Source of the DNA: an uncultured Lachnospiraceae bacterium
GTDB taxonomy: Bacteria > Bacillota > Clostridia > Lachnospirales > Lachnospiraceae
Direction of reading: 5' to 3'
Length of the DNA: 34,743 nucleotides
NCBI GenBank assembly: GCA_949076555.1
Contig: CARUOB010000011.1
Span: 25,811 to 60,553, forward strand
In this document: positions 25,130-33,103 of the stretch, in pieces
Layout: each line of letters begins with the position of its first letter
Numbering within the stretch: position 1 is the stretch's first letter
The notes under the pieces: generated by a model
What the model was told of the DNA's origin: nothing
Databases searched by the model: none
The model's input: only the letters and a program-made list of their open reading frames with translations
Translations under genes and position numbers: made by a program

Positions 25130-25753
25130 CTACTGGACAACCGCCACCATACTGTGTCTGACCACGCTGTCCCTGTAAGTATATCCTTTCTGCAGCTCCT
25201 GCGCGATTATGCCGGACGCAAACTCCTCGCTCTCCGTCTGCATCACCGCATTGTGGAATTCGGGGTTAAATTCCTCCCCGACTGCCGGGATCGGCTTCAC
25301 ATCCAGATTTTCCAGCTCTGTCATAAGCTGCTTATAGATCATCTGCATGCCCTGCGCAATGGCGCCGTCTTTCTCTTCCTCGGGTACGCTGGCAAGCCCT
25401 CTCTCAAAGTTATCCACCACCGGCAGAATCTTTTCGATCACGCTCTTTGCTCCGGTCTCAAACATCGCTGTCTTTTCCTTCTCGGTGCGTTTGCGGAAGT
25501 TATCAAACTCCGCCATCTGGCGCTTTACCCGGTCTTCCAGCTCTTCCACTTTCTCCTTTAGGGCGTCCTGCTTCTTGTCTTTTTTCTTCTTCTCTTTCTT
25601 ATCACTCTTAGCAGACTTCCCCTCGTCCCCTGCCGAAGGCTCGCCGACTGACTCCGTCTGCGGTGTCTGAGCTTCCGCTTCCTGCTGCGCCATATCTTTT
25701 TCTTCCAGCTCTTTTTCCTGTTTATCCTTTTCTTCTGCTGCCACCGTACTCAT
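25130..25753 (-). CDS. grpE: Nucleotide exchange factor GrpE
   Basis: Nucleotide exchange factor that releases ADP from DnaK. The 207-residue protein has a long charged N-terminus (K/E/Q-rich, about residues 1-70). The dimer-forming coiled coil is at about 70-120 (ELEDRVKRQMAEFDNFRKRTEKE). The C-terminal beta domain has the family motif GEEFNPEFHNAV and ends GYTYRDSVVRHSMVAV. AAGGAAAGGG precedes the ATG. It follows hrcA by 44 bases, a gap with a small TTGAC / GTCAA hairpin. The extended N-terminus is slightly longer than in Bacillus. Confidence 0.97.
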   Translation of the reverse strand: MSTVAAEEKDKQEKELEEKDMAQQEAEAQTPQTESVGEPSAGDEGKSAKSDKKEKKKKDKKQDALKEKVEELEDRVKRQMAEFDNFRKRTEKEKTAMFETGAKSVIEKILPVVDNFERGLASVPEEEKDGAIAQGMQMIYKQLMTELENLDVKPIPAVGEEFNPEFHNAVMQTESEEFASGIIAQELQKGYTYRDSVVRHSMVAVVQ

Positions 25754-25797
25754 CCCTTTCCTTTTTTGACTTTTTGGTCAATCATGTTACCCGTCTT

Positions 25798-26823
25798 TTA
25801 CTTCTTATATAAATCATCCAATTGATGCTTTAACAGCCTGAGATTACTTACGACCTTCTCATAGTCCATTCTCTTGGGGCCGATGATGCCGATGGTTCCC
25901 TTCATGCCCGCATCCAGCTCATAAGTCGCCGTCACAATGCTGCAGTCCTTCATGCCCGCCACCGGCGTCTCGTCGCCGATATAAACCTGTATGCCCGTGT
26001 TGTTCTCTCCGGACAGGTTATCCTGCACCAGCTCGCTCAAAAGCTGTTTCTCCTCAAAAGTGGTAATCAGTTCACTGGCTCTCTCGTGATCCGCAAGTTC
26101 CGGATACTTGAAAAAGTTTTTCGTGCCGCTCGTATAAATCTCCAGATCTTCGTCCGCCTTAATCGCCTCCGCCACCGCGTCTATGACATTCGCCACAATT
26201 TCGCTGTGGATGCCCGCCTGCTGTTTCATGGCTGCAATCATGCCCAGATTGATCTCTTCCAGCGAGAGTCCGTTCAGGTGGGTGTTTAAAAGGATGTTCA
26301 GCTTCAAAAGCGTCTCGTCGCTGAGTTCCTCGGATACCGTAAGCATGGAGTTCTTAATCACATTTCCCTCCACCACGATCACCGCCAAAATCTGCCTTGC
26401 ATCCACCCGGGAAAGCTGGATAAATTTCAGCTTATTGCGGTGGTACTGGGGCGCGGAAATCATCGCCGCGTACTCGGTATTATTGGCAAGCATTCTCGCG
26501 GCCTGCTTGAGAAGGTGATCCACCTTATCCTCCTTCTCCAGAAGCAGTTCCTTCATTTCCTCGACTTCCCGCTCCTTCTCCTCCATCATTTTATCCACGT
26601 AGAGGCGGTAGCCCTTGTCGGAAGGGATGCGTCCCGCGGAGGTGTGGGGCTGTAAAATATAACCCAGCTCTTCCAGATCCGCCATCTCGTTCCGAATGGT
26701 CGCGGAGCTTAAGTTTAAGTCGGTGTACTTGGAGATCGTGCGGCTGCCCACCGGCTCCCCTGTCTCCAGGTAGTTTCGGATGATGGCTTGCAATATGATA
26801 TATTTTCTTTCGTCGAGCTGCAT
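25798..26823 (-). CDS. hrcA: Heat-inducible transcription repressor HrcA
   Basis: Repressor of class I heat-shock genes, which binds CIRCE operators when kept active by GroEL. The 341-residue protein begins MQLDERKYIILQAIIRNYLE, an N-terminal winged helix with GEPVGSRTIS and SSATIRNEMADLEELGYI. The typical HTSAGRIPSDKGYRLYVD follows. The C-terminal GAF-like part ends with GIIGPKRMDYEKVVSNLR. I chose the ATG at 26823 because GGAAGG lies just upstream and the family N-terminus fits; the frame is open to 26853. A perfect CIRCE lies in its leader, so it represses its own operon. Confidence 0.97.
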   Translation of the reverse strand: MQLDERKYIILQAIIRNYLETGEPVGSRTISKYTDLNLSSATIRNEMADLEELGYILQPHTSAGRIPSDKGYRLYVDKMMEEKEREVEEMKELLLEKEDKVDHLLKQAARMLANNTEYAAMISAPQYHRNKLKFIQLSRVDARQILAVIVVEGNVIKNSMLTVSEELSDETLLKLNILLNTHLNGLSLEEINLGMIAAMKQQAGIHSEIVANVIDAVAEAIKADEDLEIYTSGTKNFFKYPELADHERASELITTFEEKQLLSELVQDNLSGENNTGIQVYIGDETPVAGMKDCSIVTATYELDAGMKGTIGIIGPKRMDYEKVVSNLRLLKHQLDDLYKK

Positions 26824-26885
26824 ACCATTTCCTTCCGTAACTGTTCCGTACACGAATCGTTATTGCCTTCCTGCCGGTTGCATTG

Positions 26886-26912
26886 TTAGCACTCGACGTG
26901 TTAGAGTGCTAA
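26886..26912. promoter_or_regulatory. CIRCE operator (HrcA binding site)
   Basis: Exact match to the consensus: TTAGCACTC (26886-26894), nine bases, GAGTGCTAA (26904-26912). It lies between the promoter and hrcA, in the transcribed leader, as in other Firmicutes. Confidence 0.98.
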
Positions 26913-26926
26913 CACCTTCTGCTAGT

Positions 26927-26955
26927 AAGGTATCACTTCTTTTTTCCATTGTCAA
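26927..26955 (-). promoter_or_regulatory. Sigma-A promoter of the hrcA operon
   Basis: On the minus strand a perfect TTGACA (26955-26950), a 17-base spacer, and TACCTT (26932-26927) as a weak -10. Transcription would start about 20 bases before the CIRCE element. Confidence 0.75.
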
Positions 26956-27005
26956 CATCTGATCGGAAAATATTTATAAAAAAAGTATGAAATTGCGGTC
27001 AGCGC

Positions 27006-27045
27006 ACAAAAAAAACGGTCAATTTAGCATACCCTAAACCGACCG
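27006..27045 (-). terminator. Terminator of the DUF6465 gene
   Basis: Stem CGGTC / GACCG (27016-27020 with 27041-27045) and inner stem TTTAG / CTAAA separated by a 2x2 internal loop. An eight-T run follows on the minus strand. Confidence 0.82.
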
Positions 27046-27070
27046 CCTGCATTCTTTCTGTCAGGAATGA

Positions 27071-27472
27071 TTAAATATTGAACTGGCCTTTCTCCTCGCC
27101 GTTGATTACATAGTATACTACGCTCTCCTCGGGCTTCACATAAAGCTCTACTGACTTGAAATCGCCAACTTTCTTCTTCAGATCATACTTCCACACATCC
27201 TTGGCAATCTTTACAAGATCCTCTGTGGTGTAAGTCTTGCCGGAGAACTGTACATGTACGGTCTCCTTCACCGCCGTCTTTCTTGTCGTAGTGGTCTTGA
27301 CCGCTGTCTCTTTCTTCGCCGCCGCGGGCTTTCTGCCGGGCTTCTTCGCACCGGGTTTTCTGCCGGGTTTCTTCTTCTCTGTCACAGACGCCTTCGCCTC
27401 TGTCTCTTTTACTTCTGTCTCCGCTGTCGCTGTATCTGCTGCTTTTCCAGCCGGCTTCTTTGTTTCTGCCAT
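27071..27472 (-). CDS. DUF6465-type small basic protein with AT-hook-like repeats
   Basis: A 133-residue cytoplasmic protein with two parts. The N-terminal part (1-70) is low in complexity, rich in A, K, T and P, and holds KKPGRKPGAKKPGRKPAAAKK, two PGRKP motifs resembling AT-hooks or histone-H1-like tails. The C-terminal part (about 71-133) is a compact domain: VHVQFSGKTYTTEDLVKIAK, then a VELYVKPEE strand and VVYYVINGEEKGQFNI. I recognise this as the Lachnospiraceae family annotated DUF6465, with no known function. AGGAG lies 9 bases upstream. It forms its own unit, with a good promoter and terminator. Binding to DNA or RNA through the lysine-rich tail is inference. Confidence 0.85.
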   Translation of the reverse strand: MAETKKPAGKAADTATAETEVKETEAKASVTEKKKPGRKPGAKKPGRKPAAAKKETAVKTTTTRKTAVKETVHVQFSGKTYTTEDLVKIAKDVWKYDLKKKVGDFKSVELYVKPEESVVYYVINGEEKGQFNI

Positions 27473-27585
27473 GAGTAATCTCCTTCCACACTCTCACTAA
27501 AACTACTTTTTCACAATTCCGATATGTTAGCTGTAACGCCATGCATCCTTGCAAAACCTGCCCGCCGCATGACTCTGATAGTTGT

Positions 27586-27614
27586 ATCTTATCTCAATAA
27601 AACAGGGCTGTCAA
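27586..27614 (-). promoter_or_regulatory. Sigma-A promoter of the DUF6465 gene
   Basis: Perfect TTGACA (27614-27609), 17-base spacer, TAAGAT (27591-27586) on the minus strand. The leader is about 105 bases. The -35 overlaps one arm of the inverted repeat at 27598-27699. Confidence 0.75.
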
Positions 27615-27699
27615 CCAACAATCTGTATCAAATAGTTAATTTTTGATATAAAATCTTATACGAATTGACCGAAGCAGCCCCCGAAATTGCCCTGTTTTA
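27598..27699. repeat. 102-base inverted-repeat element between uppP and DUF6465
   Basis: Perfect 11-base terminal arms TAAAACAGGGC (27598-27608) and GCCCTGTTTTA (27689-27699). Inside lie TATCAAA / TTTGATA, GTCAA / TTGAC and GGGCTG / CAGCCC. The outermost bases could be a duplicated TA, as left by IS630/mariner-type elements. It may be a very small MITE, or simply an extended hairpin after uppP. Confidence 0.5.
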
Positions 27700-27704
27700 C
27701 GCTG

Positions 27705-28529
27705 TTAAGCCACTGCAAAATACAAAAGCACCAGCGCGCCAAGCACAATTCTGTACCAACCAAAAACTTTAAAATCATGCTTTTTGATATACCCCATCAG
27801 GAAACGGATCACAGCCACCGACACGACAAAAGCTACCGCCATTCCGACCGCCAGAATGACAAGCTCATCCCCGGTGAAGGAAAATCCGAATTTTACAAGT
27901 TTTAACAGGCTCGCACCCAGCATGACGGGAATTGCCAAAAAGAACGTAAACTCCGCCGCCACGGTTCTCGACACGCCGATTAAAAGCGCGCCCACAATGG
28001 TTGCCCCGGAACGTGATGTCCCCGGGAACACCGCCGCCAAAAGTTGGAAAACACCGATCATCAAAGCCGTCTGATAGGTGATCTGTCCCAGTTCGGTAAT
28101 CTTCGGCGTCATACCCTTATTCCTGTTTTCAATCAGAATAAAGGCGATGCCAAACACAATCAGCGCGATGGCCACACACCACGGATTGTAGAAGAGCGCG
28201 TCCAGCACATCGTCGAAAGCCAGCCCCACAATTGCCGCCGGAATACATGCCACGAGAATCTTAAACCACAGCACGAAAATGTCCTTCTGCACTACCGGCT
28301 TCTCTTGCAAGCGGAAGGGAAATATCTTATTCCAAAAAAGCAGAACCACCGCAAGAATCGCTCCGAGCTGGACCACCACCAGAAACATTTCCCAGAAATC
28401 CTCGCTCACATTCAGAGTCACAAACTCATTTAACAGAATCATGTGCCCGGTACTGCTGATGGGAAGCCATTCCGTGATGCCCTCCACGATACCGAAAAGC
28501 ACCGCCTTTAAAATTTCTATTATATCCAT
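27705..28529 (-). CDS. uppP: Undecaprenyl-diphosphatase UppP (BacA family)
   Basis: Integral membrane enzyme that dephosphorylates undecaprenyl diphosphate to recycle the lipid carrier for cell-wall synthesis; extra copies raise bacitracin resistance. The protein has 274 residues and about eight hydrophobic helices. The first signature, GIVEGITEWLPISSTGHM, lies at about 13-30, with the catalytic-site glutamates and the S/T/H group. The second, PGTSRSGATI, lies in the middle. I chose the ATG at 28529 (MDIIEILKAVLFG) because it matches the family start and has AGGAGGGAG upstream, though the spacing is slightly long. The frame is open to 28625 and would overlap the patatin gene. It follows the patatin gene after a palindromic spacer. 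Confidence 0.96.
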   Translation of the reverse strand: MDIIEILKAVLFGIVEGITEWLPISSTGHMILLNEFVTLNVSEDFWEMFLVVVQLGAILAVVLLFWNKIFPFRLQEKPVVQKDIFVLWFKILVACIPAAIVGLAFDDVLDALFYNPWCVAIALIVFGIAFILIENRNKGMTPKITELGQITYQTALMIGVFQLLAAVFPGTSRSGATIVGALLIGVSRTVAAEFTFFLAIPVMLGASLLKLVKFGFSFTGDELVILAVGMAVAFVVSVAVIRFLMGYIKKHDFKVFGWYRIVLGALVLLYFAVA

Positions 28530-28550
28530 ACTTATATGTCTCCCTCCTGT

Positions 28551-28590
28551 TTCGCAGTGCCAAGCTCGAAAAGTCTGCGCACTGCTCATG
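28551..28590. repeat. Intergenic palindrome, GCAGTGC/GCACTGC family, compact copy
   Basis: Arms GCAGTGC (28554-28560) and GCACTGC (28579-28585) enclose AGCTCGAAAAG. It starts 2 bases after the patatin stop codon and ends before the uppP ribosome binding site. The same sequence, split by about 90 extra bases, lies at 32974-33100. Confidence 0.7.
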
Positions 28591-28591
28591 C

Positions 28592-29443
28592 CTAACCCAA
28601 ATACTCCAAAAGCTCTAAATAGCATTCCTGCGCGTCGCGGTAGCCTTCCTCGTAGAGGGCTTTCATTTTTTCCTTGTCCTTCTCAATCCTGCCGACTTCG
28701 CTTTTTCGCTTCGGGCGGATCACAAACACTTCACCCTCCCGTTTCTTTTCTTCCATATATTGTACAGTAGCGTTGTAGGAAAGATGCCTCTCGCGCATCA
28801 ACTCGTACACTTTCGGGTAACGCAGATACCGCGCCTTCGCAAGCGCAAGCTCCGCCCCGGCCGGCTGTCTGACATAACCTTCTTCCTTGGTCATAATCAC
28901 CACGTTTTTCCTGTTTCCGTCCTCTATGGATTTCCTGACCGGAATCGAATCGCTGATGCCGCCGTCCAGATAAAGCCTTTCGCCGATCTTTACATTCCGG
29001 GACACCAGCGGCAGAGAGCTGGAAGCCCTCACCGCAACGAGATCTTCCCGCAAGTCCTTAAGAGCAAAGTATGCGGGCTTTCCCGTTTCGATATCCGTAG
29101 CCACCGCAAAAGCCCTGCCCGCAAAGGCCGCCGCCGCGTCATAGTCAAACGGGTCAAGATAATTCGGAATCAGGCTGTAATTCATATCCACGCCGAAAAG
29201 GTTGCCCGTCGTAAGAAGGCTCCACTTCCCGCAATACTGTTTCATATCCAGATAGTTCACACTGATGCGGTACGACCGCCCTCTCTGCCCCGACATATAA
29301 TTGCAAAGATGGCACGCGCCCGCCGACACCCCGTAATTATCCGAAAACGCAATTTCTTTGTCCATAAAATAGTCCAGAACACCGGCCGTATAAATGCCTT
29401 TCATACCGCCGCCCTCCAGAATCAGTCCTGCCTGATATATCAT
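28592..29443 (-). CDS. Patatin-like phospholipase family protein
   Basis: A 283-residue predicted lipid acyl hydrolase with a Ser-Asp dyad. The oxyanion loop is GGGMKGIYTAGVLD (11-24). The nucleophile is S40 in GVSAG, followed by A-C-H. The catalytic Asp is D160 in LDGGISDSIPV. No signal peptide or membrane segment is seen, so it should act in the cytoplasm, perhaps at the membrane face. The C-terminal 100 residues are charged and helical, as in YjjU-type bacterial patatins. I chose the ATG at 29443 because AAAGGAAG lies 9 bases upstream. It starts 32 bases after the aminotransferase stop, so cotranscription is likely. Substrate unknown. Confidence 0.9.
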   Translation of the reverse strand: MIYQAGLILEGGGMKGIYTAGVLDYFMDKEIAFSDNYGVSAGACHLCNYMSGQRGRSYRISVNYLDMKQYCGKWSLLTTGNLFGVDMNYSLIPNYLDPFDYDAAAAFAGRAFAVATDIETGKPAYFALKDLREDLVAVRASSSLPLVSRNVKIGERLYLDGGISDSIPVRKSIEDGNRKNVVIMTKEEGYVRQPAGAELALAKARYLRYPKVYELMRERHLSYNATVQYMEEKKREGEVFVIRPKRKSEVGRIEKDKEKMKALYEEGYRDAQECYLELLEYLG

Positions 29444-29475
29444 AGTAAAACTTCCTTTCTCCGGAATCTGGCACA

Positions 29476-30660
29476 CTAGTAGTTTTCTTTCATAAGTCTT
29501 CTAAATACCTCCAGTGACCGCTCCACTTTTTCCGTATCGATACAGTAAGCAATCCTGAAATACCCGGCCACCCCGAAACTGTCACTCGGCACAAGAATCA
29601 GGTCGTACTTTTTCGCCTTCTCGGAAAAAGCCACCGCATCCGGTTCCGGAGATTTCGGGAACATGTAGAAAGTGCCGCCCGGGCGCTCACACACAAAGCC
29701 AAGGCTCGTAAGTTCCTTATATAATATGTTCATGTTCGTCTCATAGACCGAGAGATCCGAAGTCAGGTCAAGCACCTCGGCCACCGCAAGCTGAATGATG
29801 GAGGGCGGACAGTTGTGCCCCGTCCCTCTGGAAATCTGGCTGCACATCACACTGATGATATCCGCATCCGTACACTTCGGATTCACCGCCACATAGCCAA
29901 TCCGCTCGCCCGGCAGGGAAAGGGATTTGGAAAAAGAGTAACAGGAAAGGGAATTGTCATAAAACGCGGAAGGATACGGCGCGTCCACACCCGCAAACAC
30001 GATCTCCCGGTAAGGCTCGTCGGAGATCAGGAAAATATCGTGCCCGTACTGCTTCTGTTTCTCCTCCATGATCCGCGCAAGTTCTTTTATGGTCTCCGTG
30101 GAGTAAACCATTCCCGAAGGATTATTCGGCGTATTGATCAAAACCGCCATCACCTTCTCCGTCAGCATCTTTGCAAACGCCTCGAAGTTGATCTGAAAAC
30201 TCCCGGTATCTGCAGGCACCACTTTGAGAGCCGCACCGGTCAGATTGATATAAGGCGCGTACTCCGGAAAATAGGGCGCGATGGTGAGCACCTCATCCCC
30301 CGGCTCCGTGACGCACCGCACCGCATGGGCAATCGCGCCCGCCGCGCCTGTGGTCATAAAAATATGGTTTCCTGTATAGTTCATCCCAAATCTTTTGTTG
30401 AGGGATGCCGCCACCTTGTCCCTTACGGACGCAATGCCCAGACTCTGGCTGTAGCCGTGCAGTTCCATGGGGCTTTTCTCCTGCAGCATCTTTATCATCA
30501 CATCCGTAAATGCCTGCGGCACCGGCACAGAAGGATTCCCGAGGCTGAAATCAAACACGTTCTCATACCCGATCTCCCGGCCTCTTGCCGTCGCGAACTC
30601 CGAAAGCTGACGGATCACGGATTTTCCCTGCAGCATATCTTTATATTTTTGTACGATCAT
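29476..30660 (-). CDS. Pyridoxal-phosphate-dependent aminotransferase (class I/II)
   Basis: A 394-residue fold-type I aminotransferase. Visible sites are FSLGNPSVP near the N-terminus, TTGAAGAI (cofactor phosphate loop, about 103-110), NTPNNPSG with N180, ISDEPY with D214 and Y217, the Schiff-base lysine K245 in SFSKSLSLPGERIGY, and a C-terminal FRIAYC arginine for the substrate carboxylate. The sequence fits the aspartate/aromatic/alanine aminotransferase superfamily, but the amino-acid substrate cannot be fixed from sequence alone. GGAG lies 9 bases before the ATG. It lies between the alpha-galactosidase and patatin genes with no obvious pathway link. Confidence 0.93.
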   Translation of the reverse strand: MIVQKYKDMLQGKSVIRQLSEFATARGREIGYENVFDFSLGNPSVPVPQAFTDVMIKMLQEKSPMELHGYSQSLGIASVRDKVAASLNKRFGMNYTGNHIFMTTGAAGAIAHAVRCVTEPGDEVLTIAPYFPEYAPYINLTGAALKVVPADTGSFQINFEAFAKMLTEKVMAVLINTPNNPSGMVYSTETIKELARIMEEKQKQYGHDIFLISDEPYREIVFAGVDAPYPSAFYDNSLSCYSFSKSLSLPGERIGYVAVNPKCTDADIISVMCSQISRGTGHNCPPSIIQLAVAEVLDLTSDLSVYETNMNILYKELTSLGFVCERPGGTFYMFPKSPEPDAVAFSEKAKKYDLILVPSDSFGVAGYFRIAYCIDTEKVERSLEVFRRLMKENY

Positions 30661-30739
30661 GTTATTTCTCCGTTTCTGTCTCTATTTCTAATGTGAAAGC
30701 GCGTCTGCGCTGCTTATGATATTCGCGCGGTCTTGGCCT

Positions 30740-32950
30740 TTATTCTGCCTTCAGATGCATAAGCCGCGCCTTGAAATCCCCACTCACAGAAGGCACATTG
30801 ATCCCCGCATAGTGCAGCGTGTCGCCCCTGTACTGCGTCTGTCCGATCTCCGGCCAGTCCGCCGCGTTTTCGATCACATAAGTTTTCTCCGGATCAAGCC
30901 CAGGAATGCAGATTCTTCTGCTGTGGAAGTTGGGGCGGCCAAGCACCTGTACATAGGTGATAAGCGCTTCCCTCTTATCCTTCGCCACCACCGCGTAGCA
31001 GTCATAAAAATGATTCTCCGCGTAGCGCGCGATGCGGTAATAATCGCCCTGCCGCACCAGATCGTTATATTTATGGTACATCGCCACCTGATCCGGTATC
31101 ATGTTCCGGTCCGCCTCGGGAATCTTCGTCACGTCCAGCTCATAGCCGAAGGTGCCCGCCAGCGCCACATATCCTCTCGTCTCAAAAGGCGTGGTCCTGC
31201 CTACCGTGTGGTTCGGGCAGTCGGACACATGCGCGCCCATTGTGGAAAGCGGATAAACGAGCGCCGTACCCGCCTGAATCGACAGCCGCTCAATGGCGTC
31301 TGCGTCGTCGGAACACCAAATCTGCGGGCTGTAATAGAGCATGCCCGGATCAAATCTGGCCCCGCCGCCGGAACAGTTCTCCAAAAGAAGGTTGGGGAAA
31401 TCGGTAACCAGCCGCTCCTGCATCTCGTAGAGCGCAAGCGTCTGCCTGTGTACCAGCTCACCCTGTCTGTCCGCCGGAAGACCGAAACTGCCAAGATCAG
31501 AAAGCTGTCTGTTCATATCCCACTTCACATACTCGATATTCGCGCTTCGAAGCACCGCCGCTATCCTGTCGTAAATGCAGTCGCGCACTTCCTTTCTGGT
31601 CAGATCGAGCACATACTGGTTTCTGCAAAGGCTCCCCGCTCTGCCGGGAATCTGAATCGCCCAATCGGGATGCGCCCTGTACAGATCGGAATCAGGGGAA
31701 ATCATTTCCGGCTCCACCCAGATACCGAACTTCATGCCCAGCTTATTGACCTCGTCCACCAGATATTTAAGCCCTCCCTTAAGTTTGGACTCATTCACAA
31801 ACCAATCTCCCAGGCTGGAATTGTCGTCGTCTCTGTGTCCGAACCAGCCGTCGTCCATCACCAGCATCTCTATGCCAAGCGAGGACGCCTGCCTTGCGAT
31901 GTCCAGAAGTTTGTCCGTGTCAAAATCAAAGTATGTGGCCTCCCAGTTGTTGATCAGGATTGGCCGTTTTTTATCCTTATAGACACCCCGGATCAAATGA
32001 TTGCGGTACAACTCGTGGAAGTTTCTGGTCATACCGCCAAGTCCCTCAGCCGAGTACATACAGATCACTTCCGGCGCCTGAAAACTCTCACCCACTTCCA
32101 GCTTCCAGCAAAAATCCTCCGGGTGAATGCCCATCATAGCGCGGATGCTGCCAAACTGGCTCTCCTCGATCTGGGCGATAAAGTTGCCGGAATAGACAAA
32201 GTTCATGGCGTAAACGTCGCCCGTCTCCTCTGTGGCCGTCTTACTCTTCCACGCCATGAAAGGATGCTCCTGATGACTGGACTCCCCGCGCACCGAGCCG
32301 ACGCTCTGTTTGCCCTTTCTGACCGGATAGGTCTGGATCGCGCGCTCCCTCGCCCAGGAGCCGTGCAGGGTCATCATTTCATAATCGTCGTTGTCCATGT
32401 CGATGCAGGCGGACAATACCTTTGTCAGATACACCGCCTCGCCGCCGTTGTTGACGATGCGCACGCTTCTGGCAATGGCGTCCGTGTCCGCAAAAATGCT
32501 GTAGGATAAAACTGCCTGCAATTTCAGCACCGGGTCTTCACATGTGATCTCCAGCGTCTTACACTCTTCTTTGCCGCCAAAGGTCGCCGGAAGGCCTTTA
32601 AGCGCTTCCTTGCCGTCATAAATGCGGTGCGACACATAGGAGAGTGAAACCCCCGTATGCCCTGACATCGTGCGCACCGAAAGCGTGCCTTCCCTGTAAT
32701 CGCCCAGATTGTGGCCCGTATATTCCATGGGGAACGTATCTAAAAAAGCCGTTCTCTCCCTGTTGTTTTCCGAGGGTACAAAAGGCGCCTCCCCCGTGCG
32801 CATCAGATACGAAAGATCATCCGACCCGAGGCTCCTGCCATAATACACATGTCCCAGAAAATTCTCCTGATCCACCACACCGATGCAGTAGCTTGTGTGG
32901 GGGGTATCCAGCTTAAAGATTCTGTTCTTTTCATTGTAGGTAATATTCAT
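30740..32950 (-). CDS. Alpha-galactosidase, glycoside hydrolase family 36
   Basis: Hydrolyses terminal alpha-1,6-galactose from raffinose-type sugars and galactomannan. The 736-residue protein has the full GH36 layout. An N-terminal beta-sandwich covers about 1-310. The TIM barrel covers about 320-640 and includes VMDDGWFGHRDDD, GIWVEPEMISPDSDL, the nucleophile D478 in YVKWDMNRQ, and the acid/base D548 in WCSDDADAIERLSIQ. A C-terminal beta domain follows. These positions agree with characterised bacterial GH36 enzymes. No signal peptide is present, so it is cytoplasmic and must depend on a sugar transporter encoded elsewhere. It lies downstream of glpK on the same strand. No sugar-responsive operator was recognised. 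Confidence 0.95.
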   Translation of the reverse strand: MNITYNEKNRIFKLDTPHTSYCIGVVDQENFLGHVYYGRSLGSDDLSYLMRTGEAPFVPSENNRERTAFLDTFPMEYTGHNLGDYREGTLSVRTMSGHTGVSLSYVSHRIYDGKEALKGLPATFGGKEECKTLEITCEDPVLKLQAVLSYSIFADTDAIARSVRIVNNGGEAVYLTKVLSACIDMDNDDYEMMTLHGSWARERAIQTYPVRKGKQSVGSVRGESSHQEHPFMAWKSKTATEETGDVYAMNFVYSGNFIAQIEESQFGSIRAMMGIHPEDFCWKLEVGESFQAPEVICMYSAEGLGGMTRNFHELYRNHLIRGVYKDKKRPILINNWEATYFDFDTDKLLDIARQASSLGIEMLVMDDGWFGHRDDDNSSLGDWFVNESKLKGGLKYLVDEVNKLGMKFGIWVEPEMISPDSDLYRAHPDWAIQIPGRAGSLCRNQYVLDLTRKEVRDCIYDRIAAVLRSANIEYVKWDMNRQLSDLGSFGLPADRQGELVHRQTLALYEMQERLVTDFPNLLLENCSGGGARFDPGMLYYSPQIWCSDDADAIERLSIQAGTALVYPLSTMGAHVSDCPNHTVGRTTPFETRGYVALAGTFGYELDVTKIPEADRNMIPDQVAMYHKYNDLVRQGDYYRIARYAENHFYDCYAVVAKDKREALITYVQVLGRPNFHSRRICIPGLDPEKTYVIENAADWPEIGQTQYRGDTLHYAGINVPSVSGDFKARLMHLKAE

Positions 32951-32973
32951 TGTTTGATTTCCTTTCCGTTGTT

Positions 32974-33100
32974 TTCGCAGTGCAGCTCGAAAGCCTTCTG
33001 CTTCCTCGCTCGCGGGCAGTCGCCCTATGCATCCATCGGATCAAGCGCTTCGTCGAGCAAGCTCTCCGTCCCGCTTACCCCTCTGTCTGCGCACTGCTCA
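32974..33100. repeat. Intergenic palindrome, GCAGTGC/GCACTGC family, expanded copy
   Basis: Outer arms GCAGTGC (32977-32983) with AGCTCGAAAG, and TCTGCGCACTGCTCA (33086-33100), match the compact copy at 28551-28590. Between them lie about 90 extra bases with their own palindromes, such as GGGC-AGTC-GCCC and GCTCG / CGAGC. It fills most of the glpK to alpha-galactosidase spacer. Confidence 0.65.
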
Positions 33101-33103
33101 TTG

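Noticed and set aside
28530..28625. Longer N-terminus for uppP
   Set aside because: The extra 32 residues would overlap the end of the patatin gene and translate the palindromic repeat; the family start MDII with AGGAGG fits better.
30716..32509. 597-codon plus-strand open frame opposite the alpha-galactosidase
   Set aside because: It is the complement of a gene with an intact GH36 active site; no ribosome binding site or protein family was recognised.
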